Assembly (NCBI GenBank): GCA_029582155.1
Contig: CM055898.1
Location: forward strand, 30,954,020-31,018,019
Direction of reading: 5' to 3'
From: Panopea generosa
Taxonomy: Eukaryota; Mollusca; Bivalvia; Adapedonta; Hiatellidae
DNA length: 64,000 nt
In this document: positions 21,492 through 31,176 of the stretch, one piece after another
Layout: each line of letters starts with the position of its first letter
How positions within the stretch are numbered: position 1 is the first letter of the stretch
Notes under the pieces: generated by a model
Databases searched by the model: none
What the model was told of the DNA's origin: nothing
The model's input: only the letters and a program-made list of their open reading frames with translations
Translations under genes and position numbers: made by a program

Positions 21492-21497
21492 AATAAA
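21492..21497 (+). terminator. Polyadenylation signal AATAAA
   Basis: AATAAA followed by TTTCACTGTTTTTATTATTA, a T-rich downstream stretch, 253 bases after the putative stop codon at 21239. Confidence 0.4.
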
Positions 21498-21519
21498 TAT
21501 TTCACTGTTTTTATTATTA

Positions 21520-22880
21520 TAATTTGAGAAGTGAGGAAGCTATGCAGTGTAAATTGTAATGAGTAAATTTGTATAAAACATATCTGACAGTTGGCTATGT
21601 AAAAATGTCAGCTATTGAGTTCTGCTGTTCGGCAAAGTTGTATAGATTTGCTTTGAGGTTGGGGTTGCATTTTATGCCACACATTCAATGTAATATTGAC
21701 ACAAAGATGACAACCAGCATTCCACTGACTGTGGACCAATGGTTGTCAACTGCTGGAATGATTACCGTCTCCAAACAGGTTGTAGTAAGAACCAGTCTAG
21801 AGTAGTTTGGCAACTTAGAAGATGTTTGTATCATCTGACAGAATGTTTTCAAGACTGTGGAATCATCTTTGGTCCTAGTGGCATGTCTATATAACAAAAT
21901 AAACTCCTCCTCCCTCTCCAGACATTCACCTGTATCATTACATCTGACATGATGTGGAACCATCTATAAGGAGGAGGACTAGAAAAAGTGATGTGCATTT
22001 AACTGTTAACCTATTATCTAACAATTCCATTTTATGTTACTGTTCTCTGGCCATTTAGATGTTTGAAAGAACTTGTGACTGAGTCCAGATTGTTTGTATA
22101 GATTTAACATTTAACCTGGGAAGAGATAACTAGCAACAATAAGCATGGTTCCTCCATTGTGTAGTGAACAGTAGCAAACATTTGTGCTAAGTTTCAGATT
22201 AATAGTTTTGAATTCATGAACATGTCATGAATACAACAAATAATTATCACAACAATAGCGAATACTAAATCAGTCTTACATAGTTTTTCATAATTATATT
22301 ACTGTTACATTTAATTACATGTACATTGATTTGAGACATACATAACACAGGATAGCCCATTTTTAAAAGAAATATCTACAAATACTTGTTATGTCGCTTA
22401 ATGTTTCCAATATAATAAGACAAAGAAAGACAACTCGACATCTTAGGAAAAAAAAACACCTTATATTTTAAGATTTTCCTTAGTTTTTCTTCTTTTTCTA
22501 AGTTTTTTTCTTAAATTTTGAAATAATTCTTAAGTACTACCCATAAAACTTCTTACTTAAAAATTTCCTTAAAGTAGTCTATTTTTTACTAAAATATTGA
22601 GGAATCATGGGAGCTTTCTTAACTTTTAAGAAGTTTCTTAAATATGGCGTCTAATACATAAACATCGATGACCCACAAGAAAAACTGGTAATATATCAAT
22701 GCATTTCGGTTTATTTTAGCATATCGAGTATGTTTACGGACATATTCGTAGGTCGGTGACATGTCGCATTTAGCTTCTTTATTCAGTAATGTTATAACTG
22801 TGCCGGTTTTTAGTAAACAAGCGAGCGTTTGATAACCTGGAAAAACAACAACAACAACGCTGGATATTTCCATATGTTTT
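21520..22880. other. Mostly unannotated; low-complexity CTTAA block
   Basis: At 22442-22640 the words CTTAAA, TTAAGA and TTTTCTTA recur on both strands, giving an ill-defined self-complementary AT-rich block. The other frames here (21569-21805, 21685-21963, 22619-22873) show no motif. Confidence 0.35.
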
Positions 22881-23062
22881 CACAGGAGCTTGGGGAGTGA
22901 ATAATAACGTTTAATGGAGGTGGGCAAGTCCCCTAGCGTATATATAGTCTCTATATATACGCTAGGGGACCTGCCCACCCCCATTAAACGTCTCTATATA
23001 TACGCTAGGGGACTTGCCCCCCCCCCCATTAAACGTTATTATCCACTCCCCAAGCTCCTGTG
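22881..23062. repeat. Fold-back (palindromic) element
   Basis: The left arm starts CACAGGAGCTTGGGGAGTG and runs through TAATAACGTTTAATGG and AAGTCCCCTAGCGTATATAT. The right arm is its reverse complement, ending CACTCCCCAAGCTCCTGTG at 23062 with an offset of a base or two. The middle holds an extra copy of the inner arm (CTCTATATATACGCTAGGGG occurs twice). The arms are about 70 bp and nearly perfect, so a transcript through here would form a long hairpin. Confidence 0.8.
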
Positions 23063-23464
23063 GATGTTTTTGACTGCTTTTTGCAAAATTTGGATCCATA
23101 CACGACTGTGTAATAAACCCATGACATATTTTTTGTATATCGCTTCTGATTCATTGCTCTGTGTTTTCCATATAACTTGGCTCTCGTACAATTATTGCAG
23201 ACGTACTTCCCGAATTGCTCGAATATATAAATGACATCAATTTTTCATGGTTAAATGAAGTTATTTTGAGATCGTTTAATAAATTCAATGATGAATAAGC
23301 ACTTATGTAAGATTCTCTATTTAATCCATTGTTTATCAAAATTTTGATTGAAATTTGATGGAGTGTGAATGTTTGTATACAATGGAATGGCAAAATCAAG
23401 ATACTGTTGAAGCTTAGAAAATTAACTTTAAGTATTGCCTTATCGGTCTTTGTTCAATTTCCAG

Positions 23465-23644
23465 GCCAAATGTTTATCTGAAGGTGAGCAAGCGCCCACA
23501 ATCAACAGGAGGTGATCATAGTGCAGAGACTGCATACCATGCAATACTTGATCCCATTCTTCAGAAATTAAAAAATGAAGGACAGAGCTTTGAAAAAACA
23601 TTGTGTATGTGCCTTTGAAGTGGTGTAGTTTATTACACCATCAG
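23465..23644 (+). pseudogene. RecQ-like helicase exon (inter-lobe region)
   Basis: After the acceptor TTCAATTTCCAG the frame reads PNVYLKVSKRPQSTGGDHSA, then AYHAILDPILQKLKNEGQSF and EKT. A one-base shift later gives MYVPLKWCSLLHH. This matches the segment linking the two helicase lobes of RecQ-family ATP-dependent DNA helicases (typical form PNIFL-V-KRPP, then the I-YxxLKWCG strand that starts lobe 2). RecQ enzymes unwind DNA in the 3' to 5' direction. The shift and the tandem repeats immediately after it show the copy is broken. The N-terminal part lies downstream at 24470, in the wrong order, so these are separate fragments. Confidence 0.65.
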
Positions 23645-24008
23645 CAGTTACTGAGTTCCTGCATGATCATCCAGATCACAAGAGTCAATGTGACTCTACT
23701 ACAGACTGTGGGAAACTATCTCCACTGGTATCACAGTACCATCACGCAGTTACTGAGTTCCTGCATGATCACCCAGATCACAAGAGTCAATGCGACGCTA
23801 CTACAGACTGTGGGAAACTATCTACACTGGTATCACAGTACCATCACACAGTTACTGAGTTCCTGATCATCCAGATCACAAGAGTCAATGCGACGCTACT
23901 ACAGACTGTGGGAAACTATCTACACTGGTATCACAGTACCATCACGCAGTTACTGAGTTCCTGCATGATCATCCAGATCACAAGAGTCAATGTGATGCTA
24001 CTACAGAT
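23645..24008 (+). repeat. 102-bp tandem repeat, 3.6 copies
   Basis: CAGTTACTGAGTTCCTGCAT starts at 23645, 23747, 23849 and 23947. The first two periods are 102 bp (34 codons) and the third is 98 because four bases (CATG) are missing after GTTCCTG. In frame the unit reads AVTEFLHDHPDHKSQCD + TTDCGKLSxLVSQYHH, rich in His, Asp and Ser. It follows the RecQ exon directly. The 98-bp period would break the frame. Confidence 0.85.
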
Positions 24009-24112
24009 GAACGCTTCATGAGAATGGAAACCTTTCGCATACCGGGCCCTAGATGCGAAGGCAACGCCGAGAGTATTTTGGGTCCAAGAACCAGGCTACG
24101 GCCGGTGTAGCG

Positions 24113-24469
24113 TAGTCTGTAGAACGAACCCAGCTCTATCAATTGTAACGAGCACACCGATTGGTCAGCTCAGCTGCTTCAGGGAAAGTTTGAACGACGT
24201 CAGTTTAGTTAACATTCAATTGCTATGAACTGTGGGACAGTCATATAATTCCCTGCTTTATTCATTGGTGGTTAATAGACCTAATTCGGGAGATATCAGG
24301 TTCTTAGATAGACTAAGAACGAACCCAGCTCTCCCAATTGGGTGGGTCCGTTAACTAGCAACTGTTACGAACCAATCAGCGTGCTCCTAATATATTGCTA
24401 GGTGATAGGTAATCAGCACGCTGATAGTCAGTAAATCTGACGCTGGGAAAGCCCTCTCATGTAAACAAT
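24113..24469 (+). promoter_or_regulatory. Promoter-like region with duplicated block and CCAAT boxes
   Basis: GAACGAACCCAGCTCT occurs at about 24121 and 24310. CACCGATTGGT (24152, inverted CCAAT) and ACCAATCAGCGTGCTC (24371) are partly inverted copies of each other. The region ends at ATGGCG, the start of the RecQ N-terminal fragment, with AACAATATGGCG resembling a YY1 site. It could have been that gene's promoter. Confidence 0.35.
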
Positions 24470-24676
24470 ATGGCGTCTTTAATATCGGCTGCTAATTATT
24501 TGAAGAGAGCACACCAAATTGTAAATTCATCAAGATCTTGTCCTGTTTTGTCATTATAACATAAGGAAGTAAAATGTGTGAAGATAAGTTTCTGTGGTGG
24601 TAGTTCTAAAGATGTTCTGGCCGTTCTGCCTACAGGCAATGGGAAATCTCTTTTGTTTGAATTGGTACCAACATAA
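24470..24676 (+). pseudogene. RecQ-like helicase N-terminal fragment (Walker A)
   Basis: From ATG at 24470 the frame reads MASLISAANYLKRAHQIVNS, stops at 24557-24559, and continues in the same frame with KEVKCVKISFCGGSSKDVLA and VLPTGNGKSLLFELVPT before a second stop. KDV-VLPTGxGKSLxFxLVP is helicase motif I of RecQ-family proteins, where the usual form is LPTGYGKS. Two in-frame stops and the absence of motifs Ia to III downstream mark it as a pseudogene. Together with 23465-23644 it shows at least two RecQ-derived pieces here. Confidence 0.65.
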
Positions 24677-24689
24677 TTATATAGATTTG

Positions 24690-26680
24690 CCAACACACAC
24701 GGACAGCACATCACATCAAATAATATCCAAATAATGAAAAAGCTGTCCATCAATGCCATATTTTATTGGGCAACATCACCTTTACTCACACAAAACAATG
24801 AAATCCTGAACCTGTCGCTGACACATTAAAACAAAAAGAACATTACACAGTACTTCACAATATAAATTGCAGTGTTTCACTATTAACGCGGCTTTTTTAA
24901 ATAAATAAAAACAATATCACAGATCTTACCAGGACATTCCGATCAATAAATACAAAACTTTGCAGTTTTATAATGATTGCCTGGAGTATAAGTATATATA
25001 AATATACATGTACTATTTGGATGGATTCAAGTGTCTTTGTCGATGTCTAGAGAAGGAATGCTGTAGATTGTTAGTTTGGGGATAAGGGTATGTATGCAGT
25101 GCTCTGTGTGGCCTAACTTGCATCACTCATTTGTCAATCAATGTCACTCCTAAACTAATTACTAATTCACATCGCTCACTTGCCAATCTGTCATTCCCAA
25201 GCTAACTCAGTTCACATAATATACAAAACAAAACAACATGTACAATAAACCAGTTTGGATTTACTATTCTGTACTATACAAGTAATTAATTGATTTGCAA
25301 TACAGTACAGTTAGGATGTACCTGTATGACTTTCATGTATAAATTTGATATAATTATTGGTTAAGACAGTGTTGTCTCCCTTGAACCATAAAATGCTTGA
25401 ACTAAAAAAAATGAATAAGTAACACTGAGTGACATGTTTAAATCATATTTTTTGACATTCAAGGTAACACTTTACTGCCGGTAATAAGAAAATAGAAATT
25501 CTACTTCTATAACCCATGTGGAATGTTTCAATTTTAAACATACTGTACATACAATAGTTCATTTAACGGAGCGCTAAGCTAAGCTCTAAACAACTCAGCT
25601 CAGGTTATGTTAGTATTGTCAGAAGGTTAACCCTGAATACAATTATGTCCAGCGTTGCAAATGCCCGTGGGTGCTGTGAAATCTTCATTAATGAAGCAAT
25701 ATGTCAGATTGTATTTCGAAGAAGAAATAGACCACTGCAATATTTACATAACATTTACTCATTATGAAGATCTACCAATCGTCACTATATGTTATTTTTG
25801 GACTCACGATAACGGGCTTGGCTGTGTTTGTTAGTAATATAAGAGGGAAAAACAACACTCCCGAATATTTTGTTTAGATAATGACGTGAGTGTTTAAAAA
25901 AAGATTTTATTAACCAATGGAGAGCGGGTGGAACGCGCTTAAGGGCGGGGTTAAAAGATGAAATTGTTATATGTTAAGGGTGGGGAATATGAGACTTAAC
26001 AATATATAAAGCATTTGACAAGACACTACATAATGTTAGACATATATAATAATATCATTAAACCTAACATTCAGTTAAGTTAAAGCATACAAATAGTTAA
26101 GCATGGCACACAAAGAGCATAAAAACATACACTATTAAATATTATCACAGACCTGCGGCAAACCTTAGTATACTAAGGATTGAAATCGCAATCTGTAGTG
26201 TAACAAAATCAATTTTAATTACACTAGGGGTCATAACAACAACCATTATTGTAACAAACAGGGTATACAAGGGTTAAACAGTGAACACAATTAATCAACA
26301 TTAAAAGAAAATGAATATAATACAACATTTCAATATACACTATTTTTCTGTGCGTCAGTAATCGAGTTACTATATACATACACCAATACGCAAATAATAC
26401 GCATCTTATCATCATTATCACATAAATATTGTATGCTTTATTTATCGGTAACTCAGGTTATAACAGTGTATTGCTTCTATTTGATTGACACTCATCTGTA
26501 TGTCCGTTTTATCATAGTTTACATATTCAAATACATTTATTGGCGCACACATATCTCGCTTAATAATTCAAATCAACAATACGTGTATTCTATGAGGCGT
26601 ATAACTTGTTTATATATAATCCATATTACGTCCCTGTTTGTTAGTTTCGTTTAGTTTAAACAAATGTTATTGCTTTTTAA
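24690..26680. other. No gene seen
   Basis: AT-rich DNA. Near 25910-25960 TTAACCAATGGAGAGCGGG, CGCGCTT and GGGCGGGG form a CCAAT/GC-box cluster without a supported gene. A word CTAGTGTAACAAAA occurs near 26195 and 26790 next to matching CGCAATC stretches, suggesting two copies of another dispersed repeat. Confidence 0.35.
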
Positions 26681-26684
26681 CACA

Positions 26685-26722
<38 letters not shown>
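26685..26722. repeat. (CA)n microsatellite
   Basis: About 18 CA units with one CCC interruption. Confidence 0.9.
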
Positions 26723-26725
<3 letters not shown>

Positions 26726-26823
26726 GAAATAAAGTTGATAATGATAATAACAACAACAATGGTTACACTAAAGTACTGAAACCGCAATCCCTAGTGTAAC
26801 AAAAAAAAACATTACTGAAACAA

Positions 26824-27000
26824 AAAGGGGCGTAGCTTGGCTAAAAACAATGTGTAGGCATATTTTTAGTGGGGTGGGGGTTGGGGTCCGTGGTAATTGT
26901 TTTTAACTAAACTGTCAGTAGGTGCGTTTTATCGTATATTTCTCAGATAAAAACCCTGTAGGCACCTGCCTATAGTCTCTATAGGAAGCTACGCCCCCTG
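26824..27000. mobile_element. MITE related to 4973-5162
   Basis: Left end AAAAGGGGCGTAGCTTGG and right end, on the minus strand CAGGGGGCGTAGCTTCC, are inverted repeats of about 13 bp sharing GGCGTAGCT with the 190-bp MITE at 4973. No clear target duplication. Confidence 0.55.
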
Positions 27001-27104
27001 GCAGTTGGGGATACGGACGAATACTGCTGACGACTGACGTATATCATTGTGTATGTGTATGTAACTCCATTTTCAACACATTATAGGTCATACATCCATA
27101 TGGC

Positions 27105-27272
27105 AAGTAAAGATTTATTGGTGAAAGAAAACCTCAGAATGAATCTAAATAGAATCATAACCCTTCTGCAAATAACTGGCAAACGTTCTTAAATAAGACT
27201 CGAACCCATGATTTCAGCAATGAGAGATAATTGGTCAGCACACGAAAGCGCCTAAGACTTATCGGCGACGGA
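27105..27272 (-). mobile_element. tRNA-derived SINE, family C (copy 1)
   Basis: On the minus strand a tRNA-like head (AAGTCTTAGGCGCTTTCGTG and a B box GGGTTCGAGTC) is followed by a body with GTTTGCCAGTTATTTGCAGA and ATTCATTCTGAGGTTTTC. The copy at 60070-60247 has the same head with GGTTCGAGATCC and the same body in the same order. Two dispersed copies on the same strand. Confidence 0.65.
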
Positions 27273-27822
27273 TGACCCAAACTGTTAGACAACTCAAAAC
27301 TGAAGTTTGGTATTATATTCTAAAAGCTAAACATCATATGTTTACTGCAATATGTTCGTATTGAAACCGTTAGGAAATACATGTTTTATTTATCGCCATG
27401 TTTGCATACAGAAATAAAAAAAGAGATTTCTAACATTAATCGAACAGCGCGAGCTTGAGGTACTTTTGTACAGTTATTGTATATACAGTGTCTATATGGT
27501 GGTACGAGTTGACAGTTAAATGCAATTATAACAATCTATATAGTGATTTATTTAAACTCCAGATATGTATTTCAAAATTATAATAAATTCATAGCAGTGA
27601 TGATTATTCGTTGAGGATGTAATTTAATGTTGTCGTTTTTGCATGTCTACGTCATTTACTAAGAAAATCTAAGTCATTGAAAAGTCATGAGGATATGTTT
27701 TTAAATGAAGTTAGATTGTGTATTTTTTAAACTTTTTTCTCAAAGCCCAAAAGAGGTCCTAATCAGGTGCATGTTATTGGGCGAGATTTGTTGAAAAAAA
27801 GCCGCTTCTCTTCCCTGAGCAA

Positions 27823-28662
27823 ATGCCGTCTAGAAGGCGGTCAACGGACGTCGGGAACATGTGCCCCCATACAAAGTTGCATGTTTTTGGCTATTTAGAC
27901 CGAATCAGGCGAAAACACGGCTTCTTTTGCCGTCGCCGCAAATGCCGCCCGTTGGCAAATACTTGGGTTTCAATGGATACCTCAGGTATCTTCTACACCC
28001 CTGGCCTGCCCAGGGACACCAAGTTTTTTAGTCTGGCTCGTCTAGAAGGCGGTCAACGGGTGTCGGGAACATGTCAACGTACACAAAGTTGCATGTTTTT
28101 GGCTATTAAGACCGAATCAAGCGAAAACACGGCTTCTCTTGCCGCCGCCGCAAATGCCGCCCGTTGGCAAATACTTGGGTTTCAATGGACACCTCAGGTA
28201 TCTTCTACACCCCCTGGCCTGCCCAGGGACATCAAGTTTTTGAGTCTGGCTCGTCTAGAAGGCGGTCAACGGGTGTCGGGAACTATGTCAACGTACACAA
28301 AGTTGCATGTTTTTGGCTATTTAGACCGAATCAGGCGAAAACACGGCTTCTCTTGCCGCCGCCGCAAATGCCGCCCGTTGGCAAATACTTGGGTTTCAAT
28401 GGACACCTCAGGTATCTTCTACACCCCCTGGCCTGCCCAGGGACACCAAGTTTTTGAGTCTGGCTCGTCTAGAAGGCGGTCAACGGGTGTCGGGAACATG
28501 TGCAATGTTTTATTCATATGTACATGTACATATTGCGTCAGTGTAATCCGCAGCAGCAAGTCGGCATCGGCACCGGAGGCTCCTCGGATGTCACGATCAG
28601 ACAAAATTGTTTTAGATGATTTTGACTTGGTGTCAATTAATTTTGTACTGTTCTTCATATAG
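27823..28662 (+). CDS. Open frame of the inverted satellite unit (279 codons), doubtful gene
   Basis: The frame starts MPSRRRSTDVGNMCPHTKLH and contains the motif FCRRRKCRPLANTW. Because the first two subrepeats differ in length by one base, the second is read in another frame (SCMFLAIKTESSENTASLAA) and the third returns to the first frame. A real protein would not tolerate this, so the openness probably reflects base composition. It ends DDFDLVSINFVLFFI, as in array unit 1. Confidence 0.2.
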   Translation: MPSRRRSTDVGNMCPHTKLHVFGYLDRIRRKHGFFCRRRKCRPLANTWVSMDTSGIFYTPGLPRDTKFFSLARLEGGQRVSGTCQRTQSCMFLAIKTESSENTASLAAAANAARWQILGFQWTPQVSSTPPGLPRDIKFLSLARLEGGQRVSGTMSTYTKLHVFGYLDRIRRKHGFSCRRRKCRPLANTWVSMDTSGIFYTPWPAQGHQVFESGSSRRRSTGVGNMCNVLFICTCTYCVSVIRSSKSASAPEAPRMSRSDKIVLDDFDLVSINFVLFFI

Positions 28663-28824
28663 AGATATGCACTTCTTAAACACTGGATACATTATCAATG
28701 GAGACCTCTATACAGGCAATGTATATAGAGAAGACGTTGCTACCAACACTTGCAAAATTAAAAAAACAAACTGAAACAGTACACTGGGATACTTTTATGG
28801 AAAAAAAATTGAAAAAAAAAAAAG

Positions 28825-28895
28825 ATCATAAACAAGGCTCGAACTCGCGACCTTTGGGTTGACAGTCCAAACCGTTAGCACTACGCTACCGAAAC
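28825..28895 (-). tRNA. tRNA-Asp-like sequence of the inverted unit
   Basis: The reverse complement of the array tRNA-like module described at 29512-29582. It has CAACCCAAAGGTC in the anticodon and variable region, as in array units 2-13. The T run on its minus-strand 3' side is interrupted (about 12 Ts, then CAATTTTTTTT). Confidence 0.45.
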
Positions 28896-29265
28896 AGACA
28901 GTCGTACAACCCACTTTATATTGATATATAGTTTATTTTATAGTTTATGTAATAGATAAGAAATGCTATCATACAACAAATATCACTTATACGGAAGATT
29001 CCATCTAAATATAGAATGACGTATTTTCAAAATAGCTGATTTGGTTGATAAGAACAATAATAATAAAAATAATAATATTTTTATCATTATTATTATTATT
29101 ATTATTATTATGTTATTATTATTAAAGATTACAGTACTACTACTAATAATAATAATCATAATAATAAATAATAATAATAATCACGAAAATAATAATGATA
29201 ATAAAAATATTAATATTAATGATTACAATAATAATAATCAGAATAAGTACAAAGACTATCATAAC

Positions 29266-29326
<61 letters not shown>

Positions 29327-29511
29327 TAATAATATTATTATTATTATTATTGTTCTTATAAACCGAATCAGCTATTTTGAAAATACGTCATTCTATATTG
29401 AGATGGAATCTTCCGTATAAGTGGTATTTGTTGTATGATAGCATTTTTTATCTATTACATAAACTATAAAATAAACTATATATCAATATAAAGTGTGTTG
29501 TACTACTGTCT

Positions 29512-29582
29512 GTTTCGGTAGCGTAGTGCTAACGGTTTGGACTGTCAACCCAACGGTCGCGAGTTCGAGCCTTGTTTATGAT
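29512..29582 (+). tRNA. tRNA-Asp(GTC)-like module, repeated in every unit
   Basis: Reading 5' to 3': D stem GCGT/ACGG (3 of 4 pairs), anticodon stem TTGGA/CCCAA (4 of 5), 7-nt loop CTGTCAA with anticodon GTC, 5-nt variable loop, T stem GCGAG/CTTGT with loop TTCGAGC. The arm lengths are exactly those of a tRNA. A-box TAGCGTAGTGC fits 10 of 11 positions and B-box AGTTCGAGCCT about 8 of 11. The acceptor stem pairs poorly. A run of 10-11 Ts follows at about 29586, a Pol III terminator. The poor acceptor makes it a tRNA-derived Pol III unit rather than a working tRNA. Further copies: 31334, 33168, 34986, 36811, 38416, 40235, 42057, 43876, 45707, 47526, 49333 and 51146 (71 nt each), plus a truncated one at 53021. 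Confidence 0.55.
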
Positions 29583-29744
29583 CATTTTTTTTTTTCAATT
29601 TTTTTTCCATAAAAGTATCCCAGTGTACTGTTTCAGTTTGTTTTTTTAATTTTGCAAGTGTTGGTAGCAACGTCTTCTCTATATACATTGCCTGTATAGA
29701 GGTATCCATTGATAATGTATCCAGTGTTTAAGAAGTGCATATCT

Positions 29745-30371
29745 CTATATAAAGAACAGTACAAAATTAATTGACACCAAGTCAAAATCATCTAAAACAA
29801 TTTTGTCTGATCGTGACATCCGAGGAGCCTCCGGTGCCGGTGCCGACTTGCTGCTGCGGATTACACTGACGCAATATGTACGTGTACATATGAATAAAAC
29901 ATTGCACATGTTCCCGACCTCCGTTGACCGCCTTCTAGACGAGCCAGACTCAAAAACTTGGTGTCCCTGGGCAGGCCAGGGGGTGTAGAAGATACCTGAG
30001 GTGTCCATTGAAACCCAAGTATTTGCCAACGGGCGGCATTTGCGGCGGCGGCAAGAGAAGCCGTGTTTTCGCTTGATTCGGTCTAAATAGCCAAAAACAT
30101 GCAACTTTGTGTACGTTGACATGTTCCCGACACCCGTTGACCGCCTTCTAGACGAGCCAGACTCAAAAACTTGGTGTCCCTGGGCAGGCCAGGGGGTGTA
30201 GAAGATACCTGAGGTGTCCATTGAAATCCAAGTATTTGCCAACGGGCGGCATTTGCGGCGGCGGCAAAAGAAACCGTGTTTTCGCCTGATTCGGTCTAAA
30301 TAGCCAAAAACATGCAACTTTGTATGGGGGCACATGTTCCCGACGTCCGTTGACCGCCTTCTTGACGGCAT
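29745..30371 (-). CDS. Satellite open frame with 71-codon repeats (representative), doubtful gene
   Basis: The frame has 208 codons here, 199 in most units and 128 in unit 5. It starts MPSRRRSTDVGNMCPHTKLH after CTGAGCAAATGC and contains two 71-residue repeats, each with TKLHVFGYLDRI, KHGF(F/S)CRRRKCRPLANTW and MDTSGIFYT, then WPAQGHQVFESGSSRRRST. It is strongly basic, with a paired cysteine CRRRKC. Loss of one repeat in unit 5 removes exactly 213 bp and keeps the frame, but the inverted copy breaks it. No homologue comes to mind. No intron, promoter or polyadenylation signal was seen. Treat it as an open frame, not a proven gene. Confidence 0.25.
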   Translation of the reverse strand: MPSRRRSTDVGNMCPHTKLHVFGYLDRIRRKHGFFCRRRKCRPLANTWISMDTSGIFYTPWPAQGHQVFESGSSRRRSTGVGNMSTYTKLHVFGYLDRIKRKHGFSCRRRKCRPLANTWVSMDTSGIFYTPWPAQGHQVFESGSSRRRSTEVGNMCNVLFICTRTYCVSVIRSSKSAPAPEAPRMSRSDKIVLDDFDLVSINFVLFFI

Positions 30372-30854
30372 TTGCTCAGGGAAGAGAAGCGGCTTTTTTC
30401 CAACAAATCTCGCCCAATAACATGCACCTGATTAGGACCTCTTTTGGGCTTTGAAAAAAAAGTTTAAAAAATACACAATCTAACTTCATTTAAAAAACAT
30501 ATCCTCATGACTTTTCAATGACTTAGATTTTCTTAGTAAATGACGTAGACATGCAAAAACGACAACATTAAATTACATCCTCAACGAATAATCATCACTG
30601 CTATGAATTTATTATAATTTTGAAATACATATCTGGAGTTTAAATAAATCACTATATAGATTGTTATAATTGCTATTATTGCTATTAATATTATTGTGTT
30701 TGTTGTTGTCGTTGATGCTGTTGTTATTATTATTTTTATTGTTATTATTTTTATTATTATTGTAATCATTAATATTGTTATTACTATTATTATTTTTATT
30801 ATTGTAATCAATAATATTAATGTTATTCTTATCATTATTATTATTATTATTATA

Positions 30855-30908
<54 letters not shown>

Positions 30909-31087
30909 ATTGTAATCATTAATATTATTATTATTTTTATTGTTTTTGTTATGATAGTCTTTGTACTTATTCTGATTATTATTATTGTAATCATTAATAT
31001 TAATATTTTATTATCATTATTATTTTCGTGATTATTATTATTTATTTATTATTATGATTATTATTATTAGTAGTAGTACTGTTATCT

Positions 31088-31139
<52 letters not shown>

Positions 31140-31176
31140 TAATATTATTATTATTATTATTATTATTATTGTTGTT

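Larger units (their letters stand above)
27521..29277 (+). repeat. Inverted unit of the 1.8-kb satellite
   Basis: The sequence from GCAATTATAACAATC (27521) to CTATCATAACA (29277) is the reverse complement of one array unit, broken within its ATT microsatellite. It carries three GC-rich subrepeats starting GTCTAGAAGGCGGTCAACGG at 27828, 28040 and 28253 (periods 212, 213 and 214), one more than a normal unit. Base differences from the inner units are shared with array unit 1 (for example GGTGTCAATTAATT where inner units have a stop-creating GGTGTAAATTAATT). With unit 1 it forms a palindrome whose arms are about 1.75 kb each. Confidence 0.9.
29355..31176 (-). repeat. Satellite unit 1
   Basis: 1822 bp. 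Edge-type unit with private bases (CCAACGGTCGCG in the tRNA-like module, TATTGAGATGG near 29395). Open frame 29745-30371 (208 codons) ends in NFVLFFI as in the inverted copy. tRNA-like module at 29512-29582. Confidence 0.9.
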
